A DNA stretch of 64,000 nt, from positions 124,001-188,000 of the forward strand of contig NZ_JSYZ01000015.1 of NCBI RefSeq assembly GCF_001293465.1, read 5' to 3'. The notes below the pieces were generated by a model, which was given only the letters and a program-made list of their open reading frames with translations, was not told the origin of the DNA and did not search any database. A program made the position numbers and the translations under genes. This stretch comes from Pseudomonas asplenii (GTDB lineage: Bacteria; Pseudomonadota; Gammaproteobacteria; Pseudomonadales; Pseudomonadaceae). Below are positions 25,862-35,230 of the stretch, one piece after another (positions within the stretch are counted from its first letter, which is position 1; every line of letters begins with the position of its first letter).

Positions 25862-28133
25862 AGTGCTTGACCACCGGATTGGCCATCCGCCCCAGCCCGA
25901 GGTTCTTCAGGGCCAATTGCAGGGTGCTGTGGATAACTTGCGGGTTGTCGATGGTCATCACCTGGGCCAGCAATTCCTGCGACTTGCTCAGGCTGATCTG
26001 GCGCAGCATCCATTTCACCTTCGGCAGGTTGGTGGCGTTCATCGACAGGCTGTCGAAGCCCATCGCCATCAACAGCACCGCCGCCGCCGGATCGCCCGCC
26101 ATCTCGCCGCAGATGCTCACCGGCTTGCCTTCGGCATGGGCATCGCGCACCACGTTCTGCAGGGCCTGCAGCACCGCCGGGTGCAGGTAATCGTACAGGT
26201 CGGCGACCCGTGGGTTGTTGCGGTCGACGGCCAGCAGGTACTGGGTCAGGTCGTTGGAGCCGACCGAGAGGAAATCCACCTGACGCGCCAGTTCGCGGGT
26301 CTGGTACACCGCCGCCGGAATCTCGACCATCACCCCCACCGGCGGCATCGGCACGTCAGTGCCTTCGTCGCGCACTTCGCCCCAGGCCCTGTGGATAAGA
26401 TGCAGTGCTTCTTCCACCTCGTGAGTGCCGGAGATCATCGGCAGCAGGATGCGCAGGTTGTTCAGGCCTTCACTGGCCTTGAGCATGGCCCGGGTCTGCA
26501 CCAGGAAGATTTCCGGGTGGTCGAGGGTCACGCGAATGCCGCGCCAGCCGAGGAACGGGTTGTCCTCGACGATCGGGAAGTACGACAGCGACTTGTCGCC
26601 GCCGACGTCCAGACTGCGCATGGTCACCGGCTGCGGATGGAACGCCGAAAGCTGCTCGCGGTAGATCGCCAGCTGTTCCTTCTCGCTCGGGAAGCGCTGG
26701 TTGATCATGAACGGCACTTCGGTGCGGTACAGGCCCACGCCTTCCGCGCCACGCTGTTGCGCGCGGGCGACGTCGGCGAGCAGGCCGGTGTTGACCCACA
26801 GCGGCATGCGGTGGCCATCGGTGGTCACGCAAGGCAGTTCGCGCAGGGCATCGAGGCCCTGGGACAGCTGGCGCTCCTCCTCCACCACGCTGACGTACTG
26901 CTTGCGCAGCAACTCGCCGGGGTTGGTGAAGACTTCGCCGCGGGCTCCATCGACGATCAGCTCGATGCCATCGACCTTGGAATACGGCAGGTCGACCAGG
27001 CCCATCACCGTCGGGATGCCCATGGCCCGGGCCAGGATCGCAACGTGGGAGTTACCCGAACCGAGTACCGACACCAGACCGACCAGGTTGCCCTCCGGCA
27101 CCTCGCCGAGCATGGTCGCGGTCAGTTCCTCACTGACCAGGATGGTGTTCTTCGGGTAGACCATGTTCTGCTGGCGCTCGGACTGCAGGTAGGCCAGCAG
27201 GCGGCGACCCAGGTCCTTGACGTCCGAGGCGCGCTCGCGCAGGTAGTCGTCATCCATCAGTTCGAAGCGGTTGACGTGATCGGTGACCACCTGGCGCAAG
27301 GCGCCCTGGGCCCACTGGCCCGTCTTGATGACGTTGGTGACTTCGCTGCCCAGCGAGGCATCGTCGAGCATCATCAGGTAGACGTCGAACAACGCCCGTT
27401 CTTCCGGCCGCAACTGGGTGGCCAGCTTGGCCGACAGGGTGCGCATGTCGTTGCGCACGCCCTCGATGGCCGTCTTGAACAGCGCCAGCTCGGCGTCGAT
27501 ATCGGTGATGGCCTTGTCCGGCACCACATCCAGGTCCGCTGGCGGCAACATGACCACCGCGGTACCGACCGCCGCGCCAGGCGAACCCGGTACGCCGACG
27601 AACTTGGTTTCCTGGATGCCCTTGCCTTCACGGCCCAGGCCACGGATGGAGCCGGTCGCCTCGGCATGGGCGATAACCCCGGCCAACTGGGCGCTCATGG
27701 TCACCAGGAAGGCTTCTTCGCCCTCGTCGAACTGGCGACGTTCCTTCTGCTGGATGACCAACACGCCGACGACGCGACGGTGGTGGATGATGGGCGCGCC
27801 GAGGAATGACGCGTAACGCTCCTCGCCGGTTTCGGCGAAGTAGCGATAGCGTGGGTGATCGGCGGCATTTTCGAGGTTCAGCGGTTCCTCGCGCGTGCCG
27901 ACCAGGCCGACCAGGCCCTCGTTCGGCGCCATGCTGACCTTGCCGATGGAGCGTTTGTTCAGGCCTTCGGTGGCCATCAGTACGAAGCGATTGGTCTCGG
28001 GGTCGAGCAAGTAGACCGAGCAGACCTGGCTGCCCATGGCCTCTTTGACGCGCAAGACAATAATCCCCAACGCCGTCTTGAGATCCTTGGCGGAGTTAAC
28101 TTCCTGGACGATCTTGCGCAGCGTATTGAGCAT
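25860..28133 (-). CDS. ptsP: Phosphoenolpyruvate-protein phosphotransferase of the nitrogen PTS (EI-Ntr)
   Basis: A 757-residue signalling phosphotransferase taking phosphate from PEP and passing it to NPr and EIIA-Ntr. The N-terminal GAF domain spans about residues 1-160 (QVCSVYLLDPETNRFVLMATEGL). The EI domains follow, with the phospho-histidine region SVLGSGNSHVAILARAMGIPTV near residue 365 and the PEP-binding barrel with LYRTEVPFM, GWRGIRVTL and SVGSNDLTQYLLAVDRNN. It ends with a short conserved tail. It runs into rppH upstream (22 nt gap), the standard Pseudomonas rppH-ptsP pair. The stop overlaps an intergenic repeat. Confidence 0.96.
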   Translation of the reverse strand: MLNTLRKIVQEVNSAKDLKTALGIIVLRVKEAMGSQVCSVYLLDPETNRFVLMATEGLNKRSIGKVSMAPNEGLVGLVGTREEPLNLENAADHPRYRYFAETGEERYASFLGAPIIHHRRVVGVLVIQQKERRQFDEGEEAFLVTMSAQLAGVIAHAEATGSIRGLGREGKGIQETKFVGVPGSPGAAVGTAVVMLPPADLDVVPDKAITDIDAELALFKTAIEGVRNDMRTLSAKLATQLRPEERALFDVYLMMLDDASLGSEVTNVIKTGQWAQGALRQVVTDHVNRFELMDDDYLRERASDVKDLGRRLLAYLQSERQQNMVYPKNTILVSEELTATMLGEVPEGNLVGLVSVLGSGNSHVAILARAMGIPTVMGLVDLPYSKVDGIELIVDGARGEVFTNPGELLRKQYVSVVEEERQLSQGLDALRELPCVTTDGHRMPLWVNTGLLADVARAQQRGAEGVGLYRTEVPFMINQRFPSEKEQLAIYREQLSAFHPQPVTMRSLDVGGDKSLSYFPIVEDNPFLGWRGIRVTLDHPEIFLVQTRAMLKASEGLNNLRILLPMISGTHEVEEALHLIHRAWGEVRDEGTDVPMPPVGVMVEIPAAVYQTRELARQVDFLSVGSNDLTQYLLAVDRNNPRVADLYDYLHPAVLQALQNVVRDAHAEGKPVSICGEMAGDPAAAVLLMAMGFDSLSMNATNLPKVKWMLRQISLSKSQELLAQVMTIDNPQVIHSTLQLALKNLGLGRMANPVVKH

Positions 28134-28154
28134 GGCTCGGGGTCGAACTCCGTG

Positions 28155-28634
28155 TCAGTCGCGCGTTAAAAGGCGCGGGGCAAGCTCTTTGAGCGCGCGA
28201 CGATAAACCTCGCGCTTGAATGTCACCACCTGGCCCAACGGGTACCAATAGCTGACCCAGCGCCAGCCATCGAACTCCGGTTTACCGGTCAGATCCATCC
28301 GCACCCGCTGTTCGTTGGACAGCAGGCGCAGGAGAAACCATTTCTGCTTCTGGCCGATGCACAGCGGTTGGCTGTGGGTACGCACCAGACGTTGCGGCAA
28401 ACGATAGCGCAACCAGCCCCGGGTACAGGCCAGAATTTGCACATCCTCTCGTTCAAGGCCGACTTCTTCGTTCAATTCGCGGTACAAGGCCTCTTCAGGC
28501 GTCTCGTCAGGATTGATCCCACCTTGCGGAAACTGCCATGCATCTTGATTGATGCGCCGGGCCCATAAGACCTGACCAGCATCATTCGTCAGAATTATCC
28601 CGACATTAGGACGGAAACCATCGGGGTCGATCAC
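28155..28634 (-). CDS. rppH: RNA pyrophosphohydrolase
   Basis: A 159-residue Nudix hydrolase that removes pyrophosphate from mRNA 5' ends and triggers decay. The Nudix box GGINPDETPEEALYRELNEEVGL is complete, and the N-terminus VIDPDGFRPNVGIILTN is the family's usual start. This fixes the start at GTG 28634, with GAGG about 8 nt before it; the in-frame ATG at 28811 would add a non-family extension running into the divergent promoter. It is probably co-transcribed with ptsP. Confidence 0.94.
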   Translation of the reverse strand: MIDPDGFRPNVGIILTNDAGQVLWARRINQDAWQFPQGGINPDETPEEALYRELNEEVGLEREDVQILACTRGWLRYRLPQRLVRTHSQPLCIGQKQKWFLLRLLSNEQRVRMDLTGKPEFDGWRWVSYWYPLGQVVTFKREVYRRALKELAPRLLTRD

Positions 28635-28777
28635 GGCAACCACCTCGTAAACGCATGTCATCGCATTGTTCCACAAAGGTTGTGAAAGCAGCAACGCACC
28701 GCCATACCTTATGTGCACTCTTGTGAAAAGACCGTATTCTGATCGCCTTTTTACAGGCTTTTCAGCGAGTAACTGCA

Positions 28778-29434
28778 ATGCGTCTGGCTTTATTCGACTT
28801 GGACAACACACTTTTGGGCGGCGACAGCGACCACGCCTGGGGCGATTACCTGTGCGAACGGGGCATTCTCGACCCGGTGGCCTACAAAACCCGCAACGAC
28901 GAGTTCTACCAGGACTACCTGGCCGGCAAGCTGGACAACGCCGAGTACCTGAACTTCTGCCTGGAAATTCTCGGTCGCACCGAGAGGGCGCAACTGGATG
29001 AATGGCACCGCGACTACATGCGCGACTGCATCGAGCCGATCGTCCTGCCCAAGGCCCTGGAACTGCTGGCCCGGCATCGCGATGCCGGCGACAAGCTGGT
29101 CATCATCACCGCGACCAACCGTTTCGTGACCGGACCGATTGCCACACGCCTGGGCGTCGAGACCCTGATCGCCACCGAGTGTGAAATGGTCGACGGCCGC
29201 TACACCGGGCGCAGCACCGACGTGCCGTGCTTCCGCGAAGGCAAGGTGACGCGCCTGAACCGCTGGCTGGACGAGACCGGGCACAGCCTGCAGGACAGCT
29301 ACTTCTACAGCGATTCGATGAACGACCTGCCACTGCTGGAGCAGGTGAGCAATCCGGTCGCGGTGGACCCGGACCCGAACCTGCGGGCCGAGGCCGAGCG
29401 GCGTGGCTGGCCGGTGATCAGCCTGCGCGGCTGA
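28778..29434 (+). CDS. HAD-IB phosphatase, probable histidinol-phosphatase
   Basis: A 218-residue HAD-superfamily subfamily IB hydrolase. Motif I is LFDLDNTLLGGDSDHAW, motif II VIITATNRF, and motifs III/IV are KVTRLNRWL and FYSDSMNDLPLLEQV. The position next to rppH-ptsP matches P. aeruginosa PA0335, which I recall was reported to be the histidinol-phosphate phosphatase of histidine synthesis. By orthology that is the best guess here; from sequence alone only a small-molecule phosphatase (SerB-like) is certain. It is divergent from rppH. Confidence 0.83.
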   Translation: MRLALFDLDNTLLGGDSDHAWGDYLCERGILDPVAYKTRNDEFYQDYLAGKLDNAEYLNFCLEILGRTERAQLDEWHRDYMRDCIEPIVLPKALELLARHRDAGDKLVIITATNRFVTGPIATRLGVETLIATECEMVDGRYTGRSTDVPCFREGKVTRLNRWLDETGHSLQDSYFYSDSMNDLPLLEQVSNPVAVDPDPNLRAEAERRGWPVISLRG

Positions 29435-29460
29435 CCCCCTGGAGCCAGGCAAGACCTGGC

Positions 29461-29560
29461 GGCCTCTTCGCGGGCAAGCCCTGCTCCTACAGGACCGTGT
29501 CGTACACAAGAGCCAGTACGCCTCGAATCTGTAGGAGCAGGGCTTGCCCGCGAAGAGGCC
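29461..29560. repeat. Inverted pair of Pseudomonas REP elements
   Basis: Two 32-bp elements (29461-29492 and 29529-29560) are perfect inverted copies of each other, with core AGGAGCAGGGCTTGCCCGCG, separated by 36 bp. Each is itself a hairpin around GGGCTTGCCC. This is a classic REP doublet between the convergent ends of the HAD phosphatase and DUF2269 genes, where it may also act as a bidirectional transcript end. Confidence 0.92.
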
Positions 29561-29581
29561 CGCAAGACCACCACAAGGCGC

Positions 29582-30049
29582 TCAGGCCGGCTTGGCCACC
29601 ATCAGGTAGAAGATCGCCATGAACGCCAGGAACGCCGGCCAACCCAGCGCAAACCACCAACGCATATACGTTTGCGCCTTCAGCGGCATCGGCGAGCCTT
29701 CACGCAACGCCTGATCGGCCATCCGGTGCACGCGGATCTGCAGCCACACCACCGGCAACCAGCAGATCCCCGCCAGCACGAACAAGCCCATGCTCCACAG
29801 CAGCCAGCCCTGGGTCAGCGGCCAGCCCGCCAGGTGCGCCAGCCCCAGGCCACTCAACGGCTGGAACACCGCCGTGGTGGTGGTGAAGGCCCAATCGGCG
29901 AACACCAGATGGCGGAACGTTACGGCGATCACCTCGACCCTGCCGGTACGCCAGGCACGCAAGGCGTAATAGGCGGAGCCGGCGCCGAGGCCGAAGAGAA
30001 TGGTGGAAGACAGGATATGCAGGGTCTTGAGTATCAGGTAGGCGCTCAT
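29582..30049 (-). CDS. DUF2269 family integral membrane protein
   Basis: A 155-residue protein with four hydrophobic helices (around 5-28, 47-70, 80-103 and 130-152) and the family-like opening YLILKTLHILSSTILFGLGAGSAYYALRAWRTG. Function is unknown. It overlaps the SDR gene stop/start by 4 bp and has a related 142-residue copy on the other side of that gene, so the three form one operon. Confidence 0.82.
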   Translation of the reverse strand: MSAYLILKTLHILSSTILFGLGAGSAYYALRAWRTGRVEVIAVTFRHLVFADWAFTTTTAVFQPLSGLGLAHLAGWPLTQGWLLWSMGLFVLAGICWLPVVWLQIRVHRMADQALREGSPMPLKAQTYMRWWFALGWPAFLAFMAIFYLMVAKPA

Positions 30050-31302
30050 CGACGCGGTTCAGTCCATAACAGCCAGAGAGTCGCGACCATCAGCACCAGG
30101 TTCTTGGCGACGGCAGCGTAGGGGTCAAACCAGTAGTGCGGCAGCACCAGGGTGATGATCAGGGTGTAGCCGGCCATCAGCAGCAACTGGGCCTGGAACG
30201 CCCGGCGGCGCCAGCGCCGCAGCAGCATGCCCAACCCGAGCAGGGCATCGCACAACGAACCGAGCCACACGGCGAAACGCGCAGCCTCGCCCGTCACGCC
30301 GGATTCGGCCATGATCCGCAGGCTCCAGTCGTAACCCGGCCCCAGACAGACCGCGGCCGTGCCGAACCAGATCAGCAGCATCACCGCCAGCATCAGCGGG
30401 CGCAGGGCCGCCTGGACGCTTTGCGCGGCGTTCGGCCAGTCGACCAGATGGGTCGCCAACAGCGCCGCCCGGTAGCCGCACAGCGCCCCCAGCAATTCGG
30501 GATCGGCGACATTGTCGCGCCGGGCCATGCGCAGGCACTGGCGATTCCACGCCAGCCAACCCAGACGCTCGCCACACCAGGCACCTGCCGTCGCCAGCCA
30601 TGAGGGGATCCTCAGGTAACGTGCCGGCGCCCAGCCCTGGGCCGCGCGCAAGTGATCGAGCAGTTGCGCCAGGGTCAAGGCTTGCGGCCCGACCAACGGC
30701 AGCACCCGCGAGGAAGACGGCCAGTGCCGCAACAACGCCAGCACCGCACCGGACAAGTCATCGATATGCACCGGCTGCAAGCGGGCCTCAAGATCGAGCA
30801 GGGGAATCAGCGGCCAGGGCGACAGGCGCGTCAACCAGCCACTGCTCGTCCCGCCCGCGCCCACCAGCAACGACGGCCGCAACACCACAGCGGATACGCC
30901 CAGTTCCATCAGGTGGGCATCGGCTGCCGCCTTGCTGGCCAGGAAAGGCACGTCCGGCTGCTCGCCGGCGCCCAACGCGGAAATATGCAGGACCCGCAGC
31001 CCCCGCGCCGCCGCCAGGTCGAACAGCGCCCGCGTGCCGCGATCCTGGGTGCGCTGCAAGGCCTGGCGATCGACACTCATCAGGCCCGCCGCGTTGATCA
31101 GCAGATCGACGCCCGGGGGGATCACGAAGTGCTGGGGATCGCTGGCCAGCAGATCCAGATCGAGAACCTGCCACTCGACTTCGGACAAATCCCGGGAATG
31201 GCGACGCCGGCTGGTAGCGATCACCTCATGACCGTTGGCGGTCAGCGCGGCAAGCAGGTGGCGACCCACGAAACCCGTGGCCCCCACCAGAAGAACTTTC
31301 AT
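30046..31302 (-). CDS. SDR-type NAD(P)-binding protein fused to a DoxX-like membrane domain
   Basis: A 418-residue fusion. The N-terminal ~290 residues are an extended/atypical short-chain dehydrogenase (MKVLLVGATGFVGRHLLAALTANGHEV, then DLLINAAGLM and LRVLHISALGAG; no canonical YxxxK, so catalysis is doubtful). The C-terminal ~125 residues carry four hydrophobic helices resembling a DoxX-like domain (LMLAVMLLIWFGTAAVCL ... VAKNLVLMVATLWLLW). It lies between two DUF2269 genes, with a 4-bp overlap downstream. An NDUFA9-like, membrane-tethered redox-sensing or quinone-linked role is possible but inferred. Confidence 0.83.
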   Translation of the reverse strand: MKVLLVGATGFVGRHLLAALTANGHEVIATSRRRHSRDLSEVEWQVLDLDLLASDPQHFVIPPGVDLLINAAGLMSVDRQALQRTQDRGTRALFDLAAARGLRVLHISALGAGEQPDVPFLASKAAADAHLMELGVSAVVLRPSLLVGAGGTSSGWLTRLSPWPLIPLLDLEARLQPVHIDDLSGAVLALLRHWPSSSRVLPLVGPQALTLAQLLDHLRAAQGWAPARYLRIPSWLATAGAWCGERLGWLAWNRQCLRMARRDNVADPELLGALCGYRAALLATHLVDWPNAAQSVQAALRPLMLAVMLLIWFGTAAVCLGPGYDWSLRIMAESGVTGEAARFAVWLGSLCDALLGLGMLLRRWRRRAFQAQLLLMAGYTLIITLVLPHYWFDPYAAVAKNLVLMVATLWLLWTEPRR

Positions 31303-31318
31303 GACGATCCCTGGCGGA

Positions 31319-31747
31319 CTAAACCGGTTTGGCGCCCATCAGGGCAGCGATCCCGACGAAACACAGCGTACTGAAGATCGCCAGCGTCAGCGTGAATTTC
31401 CAACGGCCGCCCGCCTCGCCCCGGCGCAGGCGATTGAGCCGCACCACGAGCCAGGCCCAGGCCAGGCAACCGAAAGTGTAGAGCACGCTGGAGCCGAGCA
31501 GCCAGGTCTGGCCCAGCGGGAAACCACCCAGGTGCACCAGCCACCAGCCGCTGACCGGCTGCACCACCAGGCACAGGGCCATCAGCCACCAGGCCAGTAC
31601 CCAGGGCATCTTCAGGATCCGCCCCGGGATTGCCAGGTCGCCGGCCCGGCGCCCGCGCCAGAACCAGAGGGCCACGGCCAGCATGCTGCCCAGAAGCAGC
31701 ACCGTAACCGTGCTGTGCAGCACTTTCAGGGCGGTGAAGGTTTCCAT
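31319..31747 (-). CDS. DUF2269 family membrane protein (second copy)
   Basis: A 142-residue protein with four predicted helices; the opening TALKVLHSTVTVLLLGSMLAVALWFWRGRRAG and the GWWLVHLGGFPLGQTWLLGSSVLY block parallel the 155-residue copy at 29582 (GLAHLAGWPLTQGWLLWSMGLF). It is the first gene of the three-gene membrane cluster, 16 nt before the SDR gene. Confidence 0.82.
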   Translation of the reverse strand: METFTALKVLHSTVTVLLLGSMLAVALWFWRGRRAGDLAIPGRILKMPWVLAWWLMALCLVVQPVSGWWLVHLGGFPLGQTWLLGSSVLYTFGCLAWAWLVVRLNRLRRGEAGGRWKFTLTLAIFSTLCFVGIAALMGAKPV

Positions 31748-31801
31748 CTCGCTCTTTTTCCTTGGTGGTTGCCCATCAGCGTAGCAGTCATCCGCCCCGT
31801 T

Positions 31802-33316
31802 TCAGCCCAGAAACAGGCGATAGGCCGGGTTGTCGCTTTCATCCCAGTACGGGTAGCCGATTTCCGCCAACGCGGCGGGAACCAGGTGCCGCTCCTCGCT
31901 CGGCACCTGCAGGCCGGCAACCACCCGTCCATCGGCCGCGCCATGGTTGCGATAGTGGAACATCGAGATATTCCAGCGCCCGCCGAGCTTGTTGAGGAAG
32001 TTGAACAGCGCCCCCGGACGCTCCGGGAACTCGAAGCGCAACACCATTTCGTCGCTGACCCGTGCCGCATGGCCGCCCACCATGTGGCGGATATGCAGCT
32101 TGGCCAGTTCGTTGTCGGTCATGTCCAGCACCGGGAAACCCTGGCTGGTCAGGCTTTCGATCAGCACATTGCGCGGGTCGCTGTCGGGGTGAGTCTGCAC
32201 GCCGACGAAGATGTGCGCTTCGCTGCCGGTGTGGTAGCGATAGTTGAATTCGGTGATCTGGCGCTTGCCGATGGCCTCGCAGAACGCCTTGAAGCTGCCC
32301 GGCTGCTCGGGAATGGTCACGGCGATGATCGCCTCGCGGCCTTCACCCAGCTCGGCGCGCTCGGCGACATGGCGCAGGCGGTCGAAGTTGACGTTGGCGC
32401 CGGAGTCGATGGCCACCAGGGTCTGCCCGCTGACCTTGCGCTGCTCGACGTACTTCTTGATCCCGGCGGCGCCCAGCGCGCCGGCCGGCTCGGTGATCGA
32501 ACGGGTATCGTCGTAGATGTCCTTGATCGCCGCACAGATCTCGTCGGTGCTGACGGTGATCACCTCATCGACATGGTCCTTGCAGATATCGAAGGTGTGC
32601 TGGCCGATCTGGGCCACGGCGACGCCGTCGGCGAAGATCCCCACCGAAGGCAGCACCACCCGTTCACCGGCGGCCATGGCCTGTTGCAGGCAGTTGGAGT
32701 CGTCCGGTTCGACACCGATCACCTTGATCTCCGGGCGCAGGTACTTCACGTAGGCCGCGATCCCGGCGATCAGCCCGCCACCACCGACCGGCACGAAGAT
32801 CGCGTCCAGCTGCCCGGGGTGCTGGCGCAGGATCTCCATTGCCACGGTGCCCTGCCCGGCAATGGTGTGGGGATCGTCGTAGGGGTGAATGTAGACGTAG
32901 CCCTTTTCCTCGACCAGTTTCAACGAGTAGGCCAGTGCTTCCGGGAAGGAGTCGCCATGCAACACCACCTTGCCGCCACGGGAACGCACGCCCTCGACCT
33001 TGATTTCCGGCGTGGTCTTGGGCATCACGATCGTCGCCTTGACCCCCAGCACCTTGGCCGCCAGGGCCAGGCCCTGGGCATGGTTGCCCGCTGACGCGGT
33101 GACCACGCCACGGGCGCGCTCGGCATCGCTGAGCTGGGTCAGCTTGTTGTAGGCGCCGCGAATCTTGAAGGAAAACACCGGCTGCAGGTCCTCGCGCTTG
33201 AGCAGGACCTGGTTGCCCAGCCGCTCGGAAAGCTGGCGGGCGCTCTGCAACGGGGTTTCCACGGCGACGTCGTAGACGCGCGAGGTGAGGATCTTCTTGA
33301 CGTACTGTTCGAGCAT
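31802..33316 (-). CDS. ilvA: Threonine ammonia-lyase, biosynthetic (threonine deaminase)
   Basis: A 504-residue PLP enzyme turning threonine into 2-oxobutanoate, the first step of isoleucine synthesis. Seen: PLP lysine in FSKIRGAYNKL-type block (FSFKIRGAYNK near residue 52), SAGNHAQGLALAAK, glycine-rich phosphate loop VGGGGLIAGIAAY, and two C-terminal ACT-like regulatory domains (EAIIAVTIPEQPGSFKAFCE and LRFEFPERPGALFNFLNKL) that mediate isoleucine/valine feedback. Length matches the biosynthetic class. It is divergent from rpiA. Confidence 0.96.
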   Translation of the reverse strand: MLEQYVKKILTSRVYDVAVETPLQSARQLSERLGNQVLLKREDLQPVFSFKIRGAYNKLTQLSDAERARGVVTASAGNHAQGLALAAKVLGVKATIVMPKTTPEIKVEGVRSRGGKVVLHGDSFPEALAYSLKLVEEKGYVYIHPYDDPHTIAGQGTVAMEILRQHPGQLDAIFVPVGGGGLIAGIAAYVKYLRPEIKVIGVEPDDSNCLQQAMAAGERVVLPSVGIFADGVAVAQIGQHTFDICKDHVDEVITVSTDEICAAIKDIYDDTRSITEPAGALGAAGIKKYVEQRKVSGQTLVAIDSGANVNFDRLRHVAERAELGEGREAIIAVTIPEQPGSFKAFCEAIGKRQITEFNYRYHTGSEAHIFVGVQTHPDSDPRNVLIESLTSQGFPVLDMTDNELAKLHIRHMVGGHAARVSDEMVLRFEFPERPGALFNFLNKLGGRWNISMFHYRNHGAADGRVVAGLQVPSEERHLVPAALAEIGYPYWDESDNPAYRLFLG

Positions 33317-33475
33317 CGGAAAGCATCACTGGCGGGTTGGGCAGGGACCGAGGAGTCTAACCCAGCGCTCGCGGCAACGACCACAGGGTTCCTGAGGTTT
33401 TGATCGCCCCTTTTGCCGGCCCGACGCTTATAATGCCGGCCTTTCGCTCACACCTTGCCCGCTTCCGGAGCCCGC

Positions 33476-34147
33476 ATGACCCAGGATCAACTCAAACAGG
33501 CGGTGGCCCAGGCCGCTGTCGACTTCATCCTTCCCAAGCTCGATGAGAAAAGCATCGTCGGCGTGGGCACCGGCTCCACCGCCAACTGCTTCATCGACGC
33601 CCTGGCCAGGCACAAGAGCGCCTTCGATGGCGCGGTCGCCAGCTCCGAGGCCACTGCGGCGCGACTCAAGGGCCATGGCATTCCGGTGTACGAACTCAAT
33701 ACCGTCAGCGAGCTGGAGTTCTACATCGACGGCGCCGATGAAAGCGACGCGCACCTGAACCTGATCAAGGGCGGCGGCGCGGCCCTGACCCGCGAGAAGA
33801 TCGTCGCGGCCGTGGCCAAGACCTTCATCTGCATCGCCGACGGCAGCAAGCTGGTGCCGGTGCTCGGCGCGTTCCCGCTGCCGGTGGAAGTGATCCCGAT
33901 GGCCCGCAGCCATGTGGCGCGCCAGTTGGTGAAACTCGGCGGCGACCCGGTGTATCGCGAAGGTGTGGTGACCGATAACGGCAACATCATCCTCGATGTG
34001 CACAACCTGCAGATCACCAACCCGGTGGAGCTGGAAACGCAGATCAACGCGATCGTCGGCGTGGTCACCAACGGCCTGTTCGCGGCGCGCCCGGCGGACC
34101 TGCTGCTGCTGGGCACCCATGAAGGCGTAAAGACGCTCAAGACCTGA
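33476..34147 (+). CDS. rpiA: Ribose-5-phosphate isomerase A
   Basis: A 223-residue enzyme of the pentose phosphate pathway interconverting ribose-5-P and ribulose-5-P. Seen: IVGVGTGSTANCFIDAL (substrate loop), FYIDGADESDAHLNLIKGGGAALTREK with catalytic acid and lysine residues, and GNIILDVHNLQITNPVELE. The start ATG 33476 has CCGGAG 5-10 nt upstream. The ilvA/rpiA divergent arrangement is standard in Pseudomonas. Confidence 0.96.
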   Translation: MTQDQLKQAVAQAAVDFILPKLDEKSIVGVGTGSTANCFIDALARHKSAFDGAVASSEATAARLKGHGIPVYELNTVSELEFYIDGADESDAHLNLIKGGGAALTREKIVAAVAKTFICIADGSKLVPVLGAFPLPVEVIPMARSHVARQLVKLGGDPVYREGVVTDNGNIILDVHNLQITNPVELETQINAIVGVVTNGLFAARPADLLLLGTHEGVKTLKT

Positions 34148-34211
34148 GTTGGCCGGAGCAGACGCGCAGCCCGGGCTGCGCGTCATCGTTCATCGCCAGC
34201 AAGCCCGGGGT

Positions 34212-35123
34212 TTACTCTGTAGTGCGCTTGAAGACGTAGAACAGATTCGGCTCGCTGATCAGGTACAGCGTCCCCTCATCATCCATGGCAATGCCTTCGG
34301 CCTGGGGCACGCTGGCGCCGAGCCCCTGCTGGCCCTTGAGCAACGACAGGCTGCCGACTGGACGCCCATCGACATCGAGCTCCAATACCAGCCGCGACTC
34401 ATCGGAGAGCGCCAGCAGATGCCCGCTGCGCTCGTCGAACTGCAGGCTGGAAAGATCACGCACGAAAAGTCGGGCGTCGCGGCGAGGATTGCTGGCCACA
34501 TGCACGGCGGATGATTGCGCAGGTTCAGGGTAGGGAAAACCATGGATCTCGTAGATCAGCAGGGGATCGCGCTCCTTGGCCACGAACAGTCGCCTGCCGA
34601 CCGAGTCGTAGGCCAGCCCCTCGAAGCCCTTGTTCCCCGGCAGATTCACACCGAGGGTCAGTTGCTCGGCGTCGGCCGCATCGAGAAACCGCGTGCCGTC
34701 ACCCAGGCGAACCTTGATCAGCCGCTGGCCGCGCTCATCGGTGATGACGTAGGTATCGGCGCTGATGAATTCGATGGCCTCGGGATCACCGAAGCCACGC
34801 AACGGAATACGCCGCAGGATACGCCCATCGAGCGACAGCTCGATCAATTCGGCATTCTTGTTGGTCACGGTGAACAGGCTTTTTCTGACGGGGTCGAAGG
34901 TCAGGGCAGAGACATCATCCTCCAACCCGTCGATCGCCTGCGCCTCGATGACCACACGGTAATCCGCCAGGCCGATGCTTGCCTCGCTCGGTTGCCACCA
35001 GGCATGCCAGTTGAACCAGGCCCGCTCGAACAGCCGATAATGCTGGCCGACGAGCCCCATCAATAGCAGAGCACAGAGACCGACCCACGGGATCAGGGAG
35101 TTCAGGCGCAAAGTCTGATACAT
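34212..35123 (-). CDS. SdiA-regulated (YjiK-like) protein, copy 1
   Basis: A 303-residue protein with one N-terminal membrane anchor (LIPWVGLCALLLMGLVG) and a C-terminal beta-propeller-like domain of the SdiA-regulated/YjiK family. Seen: DDVSALTFDPVRKSLFTVTNKNAELIELSLDG, GFGDPEAIEFISADTYVITDERGQRL, NKGFEGLAYD and AEGIAMDDEGTLYLISEPNLFYVF. Function is unknown. It is followed upstream by a clear paralogue in the same orientation, so it arose by tandem duplication. Confidence 0.83.
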   Translation of the reverse strand: MYQTLRLNSLIPWVGLCALLLMGLVGQHYRLFERAWFNWHAWWQPSEASIGLADYRVVIEAQAIDGLEDDVSALTFDPVRKSLFTVTNKNAELIELSLDGRILRRIPLRGFGDPEAIEFISADTYVITDERGQRLIKVRLGDGTRFLDAADAEQLTLGVNLPGNKGFEGLAYDSVGRRLFVAKERDPLLIYEIHGFPYPEPAQSSAVHVASNPRRDARLFVRDLSSLQFDERSGHLLALSDESRLVLELDVDGRPVGSLSLLKGQQGLGASVPQAEGIAMDDEGTLYLISEPNLFYVFKRTTE

Positions 35124-35230
35124 ATGTGCAAGCTCGAAGACAGGACCGGTGACGAATTAACCACGACGGCATGAATTCAAGCTTAATCCTGCGGCACCAC
35201 GCTTGCCCCAGGCGCTTGCTGCGCTGAGAC

